Positions 1 through 9,062 of a DNA stretch of 64,000 nucleotides are shown in pieces. The stretch lies in NCBI GenBank assembly GCA_022822405.1, contig JAJEBT010000038.1, positions 1 to 64,000 of the forward strand. Reading direction: 5' to 3'. The first letter of the stretch is position 1; each line of letters opens with the position of its first letter. This DNA is from Alphaproteobacteria bacterium. Its GTDB lineage: Bacteria; Pseudomonadota; Alphaproteobacteria; MPNO01; UBA830. Below the pieces are notes generated by a model. That model was not told where the DNA came from and did no database searches. It saw nothing but the letters and a program-made list of their open reading frames with translations. The position numbers and the translations under genes are program-made.

Positions 1-312
1 ATGCCCGCACTATAAGAGCTCCAGCACAGGAAAGCCAGCAAAAACCGTCACAAACCTGCATGCACCAGCCCGAGCCTCGGCAACACCGAGAGGCCGTCAG
101 GAAAAATCCAACCAGAATCTTAGCGTGGGAAAACCCTGGCCGTTAGGCGGGAGGTGTTGTTTTTCCGTACGTTTTCTGCTATATGATCCGTGTGAACAAG
201 CGGTATGCCGTGCTGCTGCTGCACATTCTGCATGCGTAATCGATGCCTGTGCTGCGTGAGACGAGATTTGGGCGCGTACCGGGCTCGCAGGATGCGGAGA
301 TGAGAGGTTTCG
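1..312. other. gene-free stretch upstream of carD
   Basis: I see no convincing coding sequence here. A short imperfect hairpin (CTCGG-CAACA-CCGAG, 76-90) could be the end of a transcript from outside the window, but no T-run follows it. A TATAAG hexamer sits at 12-17. The only other recognisable element is the candidate carD promoter near 157-185. Confidence 0.4.
157..185 (+). promoter_or_regulatory. candidate sigma70 promoter of carD
   Basis: A TTGTTT hexamer (157-162) and a TATATG hexamer (180-185) are 17 bp apart and lie about 130 bp upstream of the carD start. Each matches the consensus only moderately. This is the most AT-rich part of the leader, which supports the placement. Confidence 0.35.
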
Positions 313-1080
313 ATGGCTCGTGCTAGGGCGTCTTCCAGTTTGAAGGAGGTTCCGAAGTCGGACGACGACTCGGACGGTGCAGCCAAGTCTTCGTCATCGC
401 GGCGAAAGGCCGCGAGCAGGCCGAAAGCCCGGGCAGCAAAGAAACCGGTGCCGCCTTCGGCAAGAAAGAAAACCGTGGCGGAAAGCAAGAAGGCTGTCGT
501 GACGGACAGCGACAAGCAGCCGGCTGCTGCCGCAAAGGTCTCTACCAAAACGGCTCCGGTCGAGAAACCGGCGGTCGCGAGGAAAGCGGCCAGCAAGTTG
601 CCGTTCACAAAGGGCGACTATGTCGTCTATCCCACGCACGGTGTCGGCAAGGTCATTGGAATCAAGCGGCAGACAATCGCCGGATTTGACCTGCAGCTCT
701 TTGTCATCGTCTTCGATTCCGACAAGATGACCCTCAGGGTGCCGGTCGACAAGACCGCCGAGTCCGGTCTGCGCAAGATCAGCTCCAGGGACAAGATGCG
801 CACCGTCGTCGCGACCCTCAAGGGCCGCGCCCGCTCCCGGCGGACGATGTGGAGCCGGCGGGCGCAGGAATACGGCGCCAAGATTAACAGCGGCGATCCC
901 GTGGCGGTCGCCGAGGTCGTGCGCGATCTCTACCGTTCGCCGAGCCAGCCGGAACAGTCCTACAGCGAACGCCAGATGTACGAGGCGGCCCTCGACCGCC
1001 TGGTGCATGAATATGCGCTGGTCCAGAAACTGGACGTGGAGGCGGCGACCACCAAGCTCGAGGAAATTCTCGGCGGCTGA
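313..1080 (+). CDS. carD: CarD/CdnL-family RNA polymerase-binding regulator with long basic N-terminal tail
   Basis: CarD-family proteins bind the RNA polymerase beta subunit and the upstream edge of the promoter bubble and stabilise open complexes. Residues about 97-255 form the CarD/CdnL region, beginning with FTKGDYVVYPTHGVGKV, the Tudor-like RNAP-interacting domain, followed by the helical DNA-binding part. Residues 1-96 are low-complexity, rich in Lys, Ala and Ser, and look disordered. Typical CarD proteins of alphaproteobacteria are about 160-190 residues, so the tail is extra. The ATG follows GAGAGG by a normal distance. The gene converges on the cyclase gene, 16 nt away. The family call is firm; the role of the tail is unknown. 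Confidence 0.92.
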   Translation: MARARASSSLKEVPKSDDDSDGAAKSSSSRRKAASRPKARAAKKPVPPSARKKTVAESKKAVVTDSDKQPAAAAKVSTKTAPVEKPAVARKAASKLPFTKGDYVVYPTHGVGKVIGIKRQTIAGFDLQLFVIVFDSDKMTLRVPVDKTAESGLRKISSRDKMRTVVATLKGRARSRRTMWSRRAQEYGAKINSGDPVAVAEVVRDLYRSPSQPEQSYSERQMYEAALDRLVHEYALVQKLDVEAATTKLEEILGG

Positions 1081-1102
1081 CGCTGCTGTTCTGTCGTCAG
1101 CC
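1075..1102. terminator. hairpin shared by two convergent gene ends
   Basis: GGCTGACG (1075-1082) and CGTCAGCC (1095-1102) form a perfect 8-bp stem with a 12-nt loop. The carD stop codon lies in one arm and the cyclase stop codon in the other. There is no T-run on either side, so it may be a weak bidirectional terminator or an RNA 3'-end hairpin. Confidence 0.4.
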
Positions 1103-2947
1103 CTGGTCCAGCATTTCGTAGGCCTCGATGTCGCTGTCGCGTCCGCGGACCGGATACCGGCCGCGGAGAGCGAGATCGTTGCGGTCGGTCGCCAGCACGG
1201 CGGCGTTTCCGCTGACGAGGATCGCCGTTTCGGCCTCGGGGGCGACCTCCTTGCACAGCGCTTCGAGGCGGGCGGCCACATTCACGGTATCGCCGACGAC
1301 GGTGTAGTTCAGCCGGCCCTCTGGCCCTACATTGCCCACAATGGCGCGCCCGGTGTGAATGCCGATCCTCAGGCGAACGGGGTCTCCGCCGGCATCGCGC
1401 TGCCGCCCGTTGGCCTCCGCCATGCCGGCGCGGATGGATCTGGCGGCGCGCAACGCCTGATCGACGCCTGTTCCAGGACTGTCCAGGTCCCAGAACGCCA
1501 TTACCGAATCACCGATGTACTTGTCCACGATTCCATCCTCGGCTTCTATGCAGCGCACGAGAACCGAGAAGTGCTCATTGAGCAGTCTGGCCGTGTCTGC
1601 CGCAGACATGCGTTCGGAGAGGGTGGAGAAACCCGCGATGTCGGTAAACATCACGGTGATCCGTTTTTCCTCCGACGTCACGGCCGAGTCCTGCTCGATG
1701 AGACGCCGGACCAGATGTCTCGGCACATAGGTCTGGAACCACCGCAGGCCGGTCGTCATCCGGTTGAACGCGCTTGCCGCCTCGTCGAGCTCGCGCAGCC
1801 GGCTGGGCCGGAGCCGGGCGACGCGATCGAATTCGAAATCGGCGATGGCGCGGGATCCCGAGGCAAGCACCCTGACGGGCGCGCTCACCCGCCGTCCGAT
1901 CAGCACGGCCGCGATGATGCAGACGATCATGATCACGGCGCCCGCGATGGCCGAATAGGCAATACGTTCGAATTCCGATCCGAGGCCATCGTCCGGTCCG
2001 ACATAGATCCCGACGGTCAGCGGCAGCTTTCCGAAACCTTCCAGCCCGCGATAGAGGAAAACATGGCGCTGGTCGTCGATCAGGACCGAGTGTCCGCCGA
2101 TCCCGCTGCCGATCTCGACCTGGAGATCCTCCCGGCTTTCCGTGTTCCAGAGCGCGGCCAGAACGGGGTCGCCGACCTCGTCGAGCAGCGGCAACGGGAC
2201 GTCCACGTTTCTCTTGTGCCCGCGGGCCACCATGTTGCGATGGGCGAGCACGTGAGTCCTCTGATACAGGATGAATCGGTTGGCTCCCAGGGCCAGGTCG
2301 CTGGACCGGGCGATCGCCTCCGAGAGTTCGTTCGCGCTGACCGTAGATGATAGAAAACCGCGAAACTTGCCACCGCTGCGGACGGTTGTTCGCACCACCA
2401 GGAGCGTCAGCCCGACCTGTTCCGCCCACAGAGGCCCGGTCCAGAATGGTCTCGTGGACTGTTCGCTGACGGCTGCGATGCGGCTTGATATCCGGCTCGC
2501 GGTCTCGGGGTCGTCCAGCGCGTTCAGCATGCGGTAGGCGCCACGGCCTCGCCGGACGCGGAGGATGCGGCCGTCGGGATAGACAAACCCCATGCTGTAC
2601 ACTTGCTTCGTCCCCGCCATCGCGGCCAGCAGCGTTTCCCCGAGCTGGTCGCTGTCCTCGAGGTCGATCTGACCGGAATCAATCAGTCGAATGACATAGG
2701 TGTTGATTTCCTCGACCGGCTCGAGATGCCGTTGCACGGTCGACGACAGGAACTGGATGCCGATTCGTGCATTGGCTGCGAGGAGCGAAAAGGTGTTCGT
2801 CTGCGCGGTCCAAAGCGAGATTCCGAGCACGAGCAACATGCCGCCCACTATCAGGGAACCGAAACCGAGCACCAGCGCCGTGGTGATCGAGAGGCCGATG
2901 CCCCGACGCCTGCCGGCGGCGGCGCTCGTGGAATCGAGAGCCGCCAT
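1097..2947 (-). CDS. membrane class III adenylate/guanylate cyclase with periplasmic sensor and HAMP
   Basis: Predicted to make a cyclic nucleotide (cAMP or cGMP) in response to an outside signal. The 616-residue protein has a membrane segment at about 19-48, a large periplasmic Cache-like region to about 325, a second membrane segment at about 331-350, a HAMP-like linker, and a class III cyclase domain at about 425-600. Catalytic features are visible: the metal-binding Asp in FTDIAGF (D436), D480 in KYIGDSVMAF, and VVGDTVNVAARLE with the transition-state Asn557 and Arg560. The Lys476 / Asp553 pair suits ATP, so adenylate cyclase is likelier. It stands alone and converges on carD. The ligand is not predictable. 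Confidence 0.9.
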   Translation of the reverse strand: MAALDSTSAAAGRRRGIGLSITTALVLGFGSLIVGGMLLVLGISLWTAQTNTFSLLAANARIGIQFLSSTVQRHLEPVEEINTYVIRLIDSGQIDLEDSDQLGETLLAAMAGTKQVYSMGFVYPDGRILRVRRGRGAYRMLNALDDPETASRISSRIAAVSEQSTRPFWTGPLWAEQVGLTLLVVRTTVRSGGKFRGFLSSTVSANELSEAIARSSDLALGANRFILYQRTHVLAHRNMVARGHKRNVDVPLPLLDEVGDPVLAALWNTESREDLQVEIGSGIGGHSVLIDDQRHVFLYRGLEGFGKLPLTVGIYVGPDDGLGSEFERIAYSAIAGAVIMIVCIIAAVLIGRRVSAPVRVLASGSRAIADFEFDRVARLRPSRLRELDEAASAFNRMTTGLRWFQTYVPRHLVRRLIEQDSAVTSEEKRITVMFTDIAGFSTLSERMSAADTARLLNEHFSVLVRCIEAEDGIVDKYIGDSVMAFWDLDSPGTGVDQALRAARSIRAGMAEANGRQRDAGGDPVRLRIGIHTGRAIVGNVGPEGRLNYTVVGDTVNVAARLEALCKEVAPEAETAILVSGNAAVLATDRNDLALRGRYPVRGRDSDIEAYEMLDQG

Positions 2948-3094
2948 CAGCGTGCACGCCTCCGGCGAGGGAACGGGCCCGCTGCCCGTCCGGGAGCGGA
3001 TGGTCCCGCCCTTGTCTCCGCGCGCAATTCGCCGGTCGGCATCTTTCTTTCTGCCGTCATCCGGTCAGGTGATCCGTCCGGCAGGGCGGCAGGG

Positions 3095-4585
3095 TCATCG
3101 GCCGTTACCGCTGTCTTCGACAACCAGTTTCAGGTTCGTGCCTGGTCGCAGGCTGGCGCCGGGGCTTATGCCGTTCAGCACGGCGAAGCGTTCGACACGG
3201 TAATCGGCGAAGGGCTGGCGGTGGGCAAGACTCTCGATACTGTCCCGGTTGCCGACGGTCACGATCCGCAAACGGTACGGTTTCAGGCGGGCGGCCTCCT
3301 CGGAGGTCAGGACGCGGAAGCTGCGCAGGGCGCGGCGGAACGCTATCGACAGTGCGCGGGTGCGGTCGGGCGGCGTCAGGAAGATGAACCTGTAGATCGA
3401 CTGGTCGGGGGTGCGGTAGGCGGCGAGTCTCGCGTCTAACGCGCCGTCGCGGGTTCGCAGCCGAGTCGTTGCCGTCGCGGCCTCGACTCCGTTGACGCGT
3501 AGCGCTTCCAGTTGCGCGAGACGCCGTCCGCCGGCCCAGAAGTCCCGCAAATAGCTGATCATGGAGCCGGCAAAGCGGCGTTGTTCCTGATCGAACAGGA
3601 TGCGTTCCCTCGCGGGGCCGAAGGCTGCGACCGCGTCTGGAGAATTGAACAGGCTGAAACCCGGTGGCACGCGAAAGGCGAAACGCGCTGCCGGATGGAG
3701 AAAATCGCGCCCCCGCACGAAGCCCTGCTCGCGATCATCGCCAAACACGATTCCCGAGATTTTCGAGAAATAGATATCGCGGGCGGTGATCGGGCCGTTG
3801 ACGTTCACGGCTCTGGCCATCCGTGTGGCGCGCCCGATCCGTTCGATCGGCGCCGGGTGGGTCGCCAGGTAGTTGAACCGGTCGACGGCGTCGGGCGAAG
3901 CGCCGCGCCGCTTCGCATCGAGCCGCGACGAATCCCGGAGCCTGGTCAGGAAGCGCCCCATGGCGCCGGGATCGTACCCGGCCCGCGCCAGATACCGTAT
4001 GGCCAGCCTGTCGGCCTCGTGTTCGTGTTCGCGGGAGAACGATCTCAGCGCCCCGGTCGTGCCGAGCCGGGCGAGGTCATCGTAACGGCCGCTGCCCAGG
4101 ACATTCAGCCCGATCATTCCGATGGTTGCGATGACAGTCCGGCCGTGGCTCCGGGCGCCATGCCGGGCAGTGACGTGTCCGATCTCGTGGGCCAGTACGG
4201 CGGCGATCTCGGCTTCGTCGTTGGCGAGCGTCAGCAGGCCGCGGGTCAGGTAGATGTAACCCCCGGGCGCCGCAAAGGCGTTGGCCGTCGGGGAGTTCAA
4301 GATGGTGAAGGTGAATTCGAGATCGGGGAGTTCCGATGTGCTGGCGAGGAACCGGCCGATGCTGGCGATATACTCCTTCAGTTCCCGCGACCCGTATTCG
4401 CCGCCGAACATCTTCACGAACTTCGGGTGATTGGCCCGTCCGATGCTGGCCTCGCGCTCCGGCGACATGCCGGCCGTGAAGATCCGCGAGCCCGTCGCCG
4501 GGTCGGTGCCGGTGCAGCCCCCGAGCGGAAGCGCGGGCGCCGTTGCCGCGAGGCAGAGAGCGAATGCGTATCCGGCAGCCTTCAA
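3095..4585 (-). CDS. M48-family zinc metalloprotease, lipoprotein, with C-terminal LysM-like domain
   Basis: A secreted, lipid-anchored metallopeptidase of the BepA/LoiP type, probably acting on envelope proteins. I place the start at TTG 4585: GGAGG lies 7 nt upstream, and the product then begins with a lipoprotein signal ending in LGGC (acylated Cys24). The zinc motif HEIGH is at about 133-137, with the third ligand in HEHEAD (about 187-192). The last 60 residues resemble a LysM fold, as in many alphaproteobacterial M48 proteins. A longer reading to 4924 exists but has no signal sequence and poor composition. Length 496 residues. The family is certain; the substrate is unknown. Confidence 0.88.
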   Translation of the reverse strand: MKAAGYAFALCLAATAPALPLGGCTGTDPATGSRIFTAGMSPEREASIGRANHPKFVKMFGGEYGSRELKEYIASIGRFLASTSELPDLEFTFTILNSPTANAFAAPGGYIYLTRGLLTLANDEAEIAAVLAHEIGHVTARHGARSHGRTVIATIGMIGLNVLGSGRYDDLARLGTTGALRSFSREHEHEADRLAIRYLARAGYDPGAMGRFLTRLRDSSRLDAKRRGASPDAVDRFNYLATHPAPIERIGRATRMARAVNVNGPITARDIYFSKISGIVFGDDREQGFVRGRDFLHPAARFAFRVPPGFSLFNSPDAVAAFGPARERILFDQEQRRFAGSMISYLRDFWAGGRRLAQLEALRVNGVEAATATTRLRTRDGALDARLAAYRTPDQSIYRFIFLTPPDRTRALSIAFRRALRSFRVLTSEEAARLKPYRLRIVTVGNRDSIESLAHRQPFADYRVERFAVLNGISPGASLRPGTNLKLVVEDSGNGR

Positions 4586-4865
4586 CTGTCCGCCTCCCTG
4601 CCTGTTCCCGCCTTGCCGCGCTCCGGGACGCGGATGCGGCGTGTCCCGGCCCGCCTGCCCGAGTCCCCATGCATTCCAAATCGTTACCACCGTTTCCCGG
4701 AAAGCGAAACCTGCCGGATTTCGTCCCCTGGCGATCCTGTGGCCGGGCAGTTCGGGGGTGGTGCCGAATTTGCCTCGAAATCTTCCGTCGCTACTATGGC
4801 ATCGGTGCCCGGGTCTGTGACAGCATGCCGGAGACCGGAGCGGACATTCCGACACAGACAGTAGA

Positions 4866-5843
4866 GTGAGCAGGTTGATCCGAGATAGCCTTTTTCCGCC
4901 TGTAGAGCCCCATTTGACCGGCATGCTCCGTGTCGATTCGATCCACGAAATCTACTGGGAACAGTCTGGCCGTGCGGACGGCGTGCCGGTGATATTTCTG
5001 CATGGGGGGCCCGGCGCCGGCACGACGCCGGCGCAGCGCCGTTTCTTCGATCCCGAGGCCTGGCGAATCGTCCTCTTCGACCAGCGCGGCGCGGGCCGTT
5101 CGCGTCCGCGCGGCGAGCTTCGGCGCAACTCCACCGCGCATCTTGTCCAGGACATCGAAAAGCTCAGGAAGCATCTCGGGATCGACCGTTTCGTTCTCTT
5201 CGGCGGTTCGTGGGGCAGCACGCTGGCGCTGTGCTACGCGGAGGCGTTTCCGGAAAACTGCCTCGGCCTCTTGCTGCGCGGGATATTCCTCGGTCGCCGG
5301 AAGGAAGTGGAATGGTTCCTTTGCGGCCTTCGCGCGGTGTTTCCGGAGGCGTGGAACGAGCTGGTGTCGGTGCTGCCGGAAAACTCGCGAGATGACGTTC
5401 TCGGAAGTTTCAGTCAGCGCCTTTTCGATCCCGATCCCGCTATTCATCTGCCGGCTGCCCGCGCATGGAGCCGATACGAAGGATCGTGTTCGACGCTGCT
5501 GCCGAGCCCCGAAACGCTGGCCGCGTTCGGCGAAGACGACATGGCCTATGCCCTCGCCAAGATCGAGGCGCATTACTTCGTCAACGACAACTTCCTGAGC
5601 GAGAACCAGCTGCTTTCCAATCTCGACGCGGTAACGCATCTGCCCTGCGCCATCGTCCAGGGCCGGTATGACATGATCTGTCCGATGGCCTCGGCATACG
5701 AACTGCACGACTCCTGGCCGGGTTCCGAACTGCTTGTCGTCCCCGACGCGGGGCATTCGGCGATGGACCCCGGGATCCGGGCGGCGCTGGTCCGAACCAC
5801 CGAGAAGTGGAAATCGACATTCGACGCGGCTCGGCCGTGCTGA
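4866..5843 (+). CDS. pip: proline iminopeptidase (alpha/beta hydrolase, peptidase S33)
   Basis: Removes N-terminal proline from peptides in the cytoplasm. The 325-residue protein has all family marks: HGGPGAG oxyanion loop (46-52), DQRGAGRS (72-79), the nucleophile elbow GGSWG (113-117, Ser115), the Asp in GRYDMICP and the His in DAGHSA. Length fits the family (about 310-320). GTG 4866 is the first start; TTG 4875, three codons on, is also possible, and neither has a strong ribosome site. It is divergent from the M48 gene and appears monocistronic. Confidence 0.9.
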   Translation: MSRLIRDSLFPPVEPHLTGMLRVDSIHEIYWEQSGRADGVPVIFLHGGPGAGTTPAQRRFFDPEAWRIVLFDQRGAGRSRPRGELRRNSTAHLVQDIEKLRKHLGIDRFVLFGGSWGSTLALCYAEAFPENCLGLLLRGIFLGRRKEVEWFLCGLRAVFPEAWNELVSVLPENSRDDVLGSFSQRLFDPDPAIHLPAARAWSRYEGSCSTLLPSPETLAAFGEDDMAYALAKIEAHYFVNDNFLSENQLLSNLDAVTHLPCAIVQGRYDMICPMASAYELHDSWPGSELLVVPDAGHSAMDPGIRAALVRTTEKWKSTFDAARPC

Positions 5844-6093
5844 TCTCCGGGAGACGTCCCGGCGCATGTCCCTGCTGTCCGGCACCGTGTCCGCAGGACC
5901 CCGGGCCCGGGAGGATGACCGCGGGCGAGGGGGCCTGTTGCCCGACCGCCGCCGGTTGTCGATGAGCGTGCCGTTCGCGAACCGGCGGAGCAGGCGTACA
6001 GCCCCGGAGTCTTCTGGCGGGACGGGATCGGCCGGATCTCGCTTTCCGTTTGAGGATTTCCGGATTCTCCGGGGCCGCGGGAAAACCGCAGGG

Positions 6094-6121
6094 TTCACTG
6101 CCTCCCGATATCCGCTATAAA
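6094..6121 (+). promoter_or_regulatory. candidate promoter of tRNA-Arg
   Basis: TTCACT (6094-6099) and TATAAA (6116-6121) are separated by 16 bp, and the tRNA begins 16 nt after the -10 box. The preceding 250 bases after the pip stop show no gene. Confidence 0.5.
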
Positions 6122-6137
6122 CTGTTCACCTGTTGCC

Positions 6138-6214
6138 GGCCCCGTAGCTCAGTAGGATAGAGCGGCGGATTCCTAATCCGTAGGTCGGGGGTTCGAATCC
6201 CTCCGGGGTCGCCA
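6138..6214 (+). tRNA. tRNA-Arg (anticodon CCT)
   Basis: A 77-nt cloverleaf can be folded. The acceptor stem GGCCCCG pairs with CGGGGTC with one G-U pair. The anticodon stem CGGAT/ATCCG closes a TTCCTAA loop with anticodon CCT (reads AGG). The T arm carries TTCGAAT, and CCA is encoded at the 3' end (6212-6214). No integrase gene or copied 3' end is seen nearby, so it does not look like a used attachment site. Confidence 0.96.
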
Positions 6215-6523
6215 CTCTCTCATTGTCCAGACCGGCGACCGGTTCCGGAATCCGGCTTTTCGCCACGCCGCGGGAAACACCTTGCCCGGTCCCGGCCTGT
6301 CCACCGATCCGGTGCGATCGCCATCCATGTCGATCATTGCGGTTCGAGGCGGTCCTCGGGGGACAAAATCCGGCGGTCCCGCCGCCCGGCCACTCGATCC
6401 GATCTTTCCCGGAAGCCGGGTTTCAGCTATTCTTGCGGGCCGGCAAAGGTCGGCTTCCAACAGGCGGCATGCGCGCCGGCGCGTTGCCCGCAGGGCGCGC
6501 ATTAGGACACGGAGGGCTGTTCA
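6215..6523. other. gene-free stretch between tRNA-Arg and msrA
   Basis: No gene is supported here. A small hairpin CCCGG-AAG-CCGGG (6408-6420) followed by TTT could end transcription from the tRNA side. A TATTCT just after it could serve msrA, but has no matching -35 box that I can defend. Confidence 0.35.
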
Positions 6524-7003
6524 ATGGCACTTGCGACATTCGGAGCCGGCTGCTTCTGGGGCGTCGAGGCGGCCTTTCGCAAGATGGACGGGGTTACCGC
6601 CACATCTGTCGGCTACATGGGCGGGCATGTCCCGGACGTCAACTATGGCATGGTCTGCACCGGAACGACCGGACACGCCGAGGTTGTTCAGGTCGAGTTC
6701 GATCCCGACCGGGTGTCCTACGAGGACCTCCTGCAGACCTTCTGGTCGTGCCACGACCCGACCCAGGTCAACCGTCAGGGGCCGGACATCGGAACCCAGT
6801 ACCGCACCGTGATCTTCTGCCACGACGATGCACAGGCGACCGCTGCCGAGGCCTCGAAACAGGCCCTTGAAGGCCAGGGATATTCGATCGCGACGAAGAT
6901 CGAGCCGGTGTCGGATTACTGGATCGCCGAAGACTACCACCAGCAGTATTTCGAGAAGCAGGGCGCGCACCACGGCTCACGCCTGTTCGGCATGTTCAGG
7001 TGA
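6524..7003 (+). CDS. msrA: peptide-methionine (S)-S-oxide reductase MsrA
   Basis: Repairs oxidised methionine residues in proteins. The catalytic motif GCFWG is at residues 9-13 (nucleophile Cys10), followed by the conserved [15 protein letters not shown] and [17 protein letters not shown] stretches. The 159-residue protein is a short MsrA without the C-terminal resolving cysteines seen in longer forms; a cysteine in [10 protein letters not shown] or FWSCHDP may resolve instead, or a monothiol route is used. GGAGGG lies upstream of the ATG. It is convergent with the GST gene and alone on its strand. Confidence 0.95.
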   Translation: MALATFGAGCFWGVEAAFRKMDGVTATSVGYMGGHVPDVNYGMVCTGTTGHAEVVQVEFDPDRVSYEDLLQTFWSCHDPTQVNRQGPDIGTQYRTVIFCHDDAQATAAEASKQALEGQGYSIATKIEPVSDYWIAEDYHQQYFEKQGAHHGSRLFGMFR

Positions 7004-7104
7004 CGCCGGCCACAAGACGATTCTTCGGCAGTCTTCCTGTCCCTGACCGGGGCCGCTGACCAGGAACCCGTCCCGGGGTCGGGTGCGGCGTTGCCATTGC
7101 GCAG

Positions 7105-7848
7105 TCAGGGGGTGGCGGGCCCGCGGGCCGCGCGCTCGGCCATCCGCGCCGTCGATTCCGCCGTCTGGTGGTAGAGCAGCTCCCGCTCTTCGTCCTCGGG
7201 CGGCGTGCTGCGCCGGAGTTCCTTGCCAAGATCGACGGCCTTTCTGACGGCAGGGCGTTCCTTTATTCCCTGGCGCCATCGCGTGACGTTGGGGAAGCCA
7301 TCGAGCGGCTGCCCCATGGCCTTCGCGATCAGAATCCACGGCCAGCTCGCCATGTCGGCGATGGTGTAGTCCTCGCCGGCGAGATAGGCGCGGTCGGCGA
7401 GGCGCCGTTCGAGGACGCCGATGCAGCGGTTGTACTCGTTGCCGTAACGGGTCTTGGAATAGGCCTCTTCGCCCGGCGCATAGTTGACGAAATGACTGAA
7501 CTGGCCGGCCATCGGGCCAAGATTGCCGACCTGCCAGAAGAGCCATTCGAGCGTTTCCTTGCGGCCGACGGGGTCGTCGGGCAGGAAACGCCCGGCCCTG
7601 TGCGCGAGGTGAAGGAGGATGGGACCCGACTCGAAGATCGGCAGCGGCCCGCCGCCATACTCTGCCGGCGGGTCGTGATCGACGATCGCCGGCATGCGGT
7701 TGTTGGGGCTGATTGCGAGGAATTCGGGGGCGAACTGTTCCCCCTTGCCGATATTGACCGGGACCAGGCGGTAGTCGATCCCGCATTCCTCGAGCATGAT
7801 GGCGACCTTCCAGCCATTGGGGGTCGGCCAGTAGTAGAAGTCGATCAT
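7105..7848 (-). CDS. glutathione S-transferase family protein
   Basis: A cytosolic GST-like enzyme of 247 residues. The N-terminal thioredoxin-fold domain begins YYWPTPNGWKV and contains the cis-proline stretch NNRMPAIVD and the glutathione-contacting FESGPILLHLA. The all-helical C-terminal domain has the fold signature GEDYTIADMASWPW. It resembles the Nu-class YfcG/YghU group, some of which reduce disulfides. The ATG overlaps the stop of the upstream CoA-transferase gene as ATGA, so the two are translationally coupled. The substrate cannot be told. Confidence 0.88.
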   Translation of the reverse strand: MIDFYYWPTPNGWKVAIMLEECGIDYRLVPVNIGKGEQFAPEFLAISPNNRMPAIVDHDPPAEYGGGPLPIFESGPILLHLAHRAGRFLPDDPVGRKETLEWLFWQVGNLGPMAGQFSHFVNYAPGEEAYSKTRYGNEYNRCIGVLERRLADRAYLAGEDYTIADMASWPWILIAKAMGQPLDGFPNVTRWRQGIKERPAVRKAVDLGKELRRSTPPEDEERELLYHQTAESTARMAERAARGPATP

Positions 7849-9062
7849 GTGCCGTTTTCCCCGCCGGCGACCGCCGCGGTCCCGTTCTCGATCATGCCGG
7901 CGGCCTCGGCCTCGGAGAATCCGGCCTCGGCCAGGATCTCCCTGGTGTGTTCGCCGAGGGCCGGGCCGCCCATGCGCACCGATGTCGGCGTCTTCGAAAA
8001 GCGCGCGGCCTGGCGGGCCTGGCGAATGCGTCCAGCCAGCGCGTGTTCGGTTTCGATGACCACGCCGTTGGCTTCCGTCTGGGGGTGGGTTATTGCCTCG
8101 CGGCGCGTCAGCACGGGCGCGCACGGGACATCTTCGGCTTCGAGCCGCGCAAGGCATTCGGCGGTGCCCAGCGGGCGCAGCGCATCCTGCGTCAGCCGCA
8201 GCCGTTCGTCGATGTTCTTCTGGCGCAGGGCCGGCGTGCGAAACCGAGGATCGTCGGGCCATTCCGGCCTGTTCAGCGCCCGCGCCAGCGCCGCCCATTC
8301 CCGGTCGCTCTGCACCGCGACACTGATATGGCCGTCCGCGGTCTCGTAGATCAGGTCGATGAAGCTCGCGGCCCGGGCCTGCGGAAACGGATTGTCCACG
8401 AAAGTCTGGGCGGCCATGTCGGAGCCCCAGAGAAAGGCAATGATGGTGTCGAGCATGGAGAGGCGGACATGCTGGCCCTCCCCGGTGCGTTCGCGCGCCA
8501 GCAAGGCGGCGGTAATCGATTGCGCGGCGGCCATCCCCGTCAGCTTGTCGGGGAGGATCGTGCGTACCAGGCGCGGGCGTTCCGCGTCTGACCCGGCCTG
8601 GATGGTGGTCAGTCCCGAGAGGGCCTGGATCAGCGGATCGTAGACGGGCTTGGCCGCGTAGGGCCCCTCGAAACCGAATCCAGAGATCGACACGTAGATG
8701 ATGCCGGGCGCCGCCTCGCGGACCGGCGCTTCGCCGATGCCCATGCGCTCGGCGACCCCCGGCCGGAAGTTCTGGATGAACACGTCGGCGCCGGCAGCCA
8801 GCCGCATCAGGGCCGCGATACCCTCCGGGCGCTTGAGATTGAGCGCGATCGAACGCTTGTTGCGGTTGTTGTTGAGGAAGTTCGCGGAAAACCCGTTCCG
8901 CGTGTTGGTCGAGGCGCGTGTGTGGTCGCCGCCGGCCGGGTTCTCGACCTTGACGACGTCCGCGCCCTGATCGGCCAGCAGCATCGTGGCCGACGGTCCG
9001 GAGACCATCGAGGTCACGTCGACGATCCGGACTCCGTGCAGCGGTCCGTGTGCAGGCATCAT
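7845..9062 (-). CDS. CaiB/BaiF family III CoA-transferase
   Basis: Moves coenzyme A between carboxylic acids through an aspartyl-CoA intermediate. The 405-residue protein has the N-terminal GVRIVDVTSMVSGPSATMLLADQGADVVKVE, the ENPAGGDHTR loop, NRNKRSIALNLK, and the catalytic aspartate in GQHVRLSMLDT (about D205). The start is one of two adjacent ATGs (9062 or 9059) after GGAG. It overlaps the stop of the upstream permease gene and the start of the GST gene, so it appears to be in the metal-transporter transcript. The acid and CoA donor are unknown; no acyl-CoA dehydrogenase is adjacent. Confidence 0.9.
   Translation of the reverse strand: MMPAHGPLHGVRIVDVTSMVSGPSATMLLADQGADVVKVENPAGGDHTRASTNTRNGFSANFLNNNRNKRSIALNLKRPEGIAALMRLAAGADVFIQNFRPGVAERMGIGEAPVREAAPGIIYVSISGFGFEGPYAAKPVYDPLIQALSGLTTIQAGSDAERPRLVRTILPDKLTGMAAAQSITAALLARERTGEGQHVRLSMLDTIIAFLWGSDMAAQTFVDNPFPQARAASFIDLIYETADGHISVAVQSDREWAALARALNRPEWPDDPRFRTPALRQKNIDERLRLTQDALRPLGTAECLARLEAEDVPCAPVLTRREAITHPQTEANGVVIETEHALAGRIRQARQAARFSKTPTSVRMGGPALGEHTREILAEAGFSEAEAAGMIENGTAAVAGGENGT

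Noticed and set aside
4586-4924. Upstream extension of the M48 protease
   Set aside because: The extension lacks a signal peptide, has odd composition and would overlap the divergent pip gene; TTG 4585 has GGAGG and gives a lipoprotein signal.
6138-6214. tRNA-Arg as an attachment site of an integrated element
   Set aside because: No integrase gene and no repeat of the tRNA 3' end was noticed nearby.
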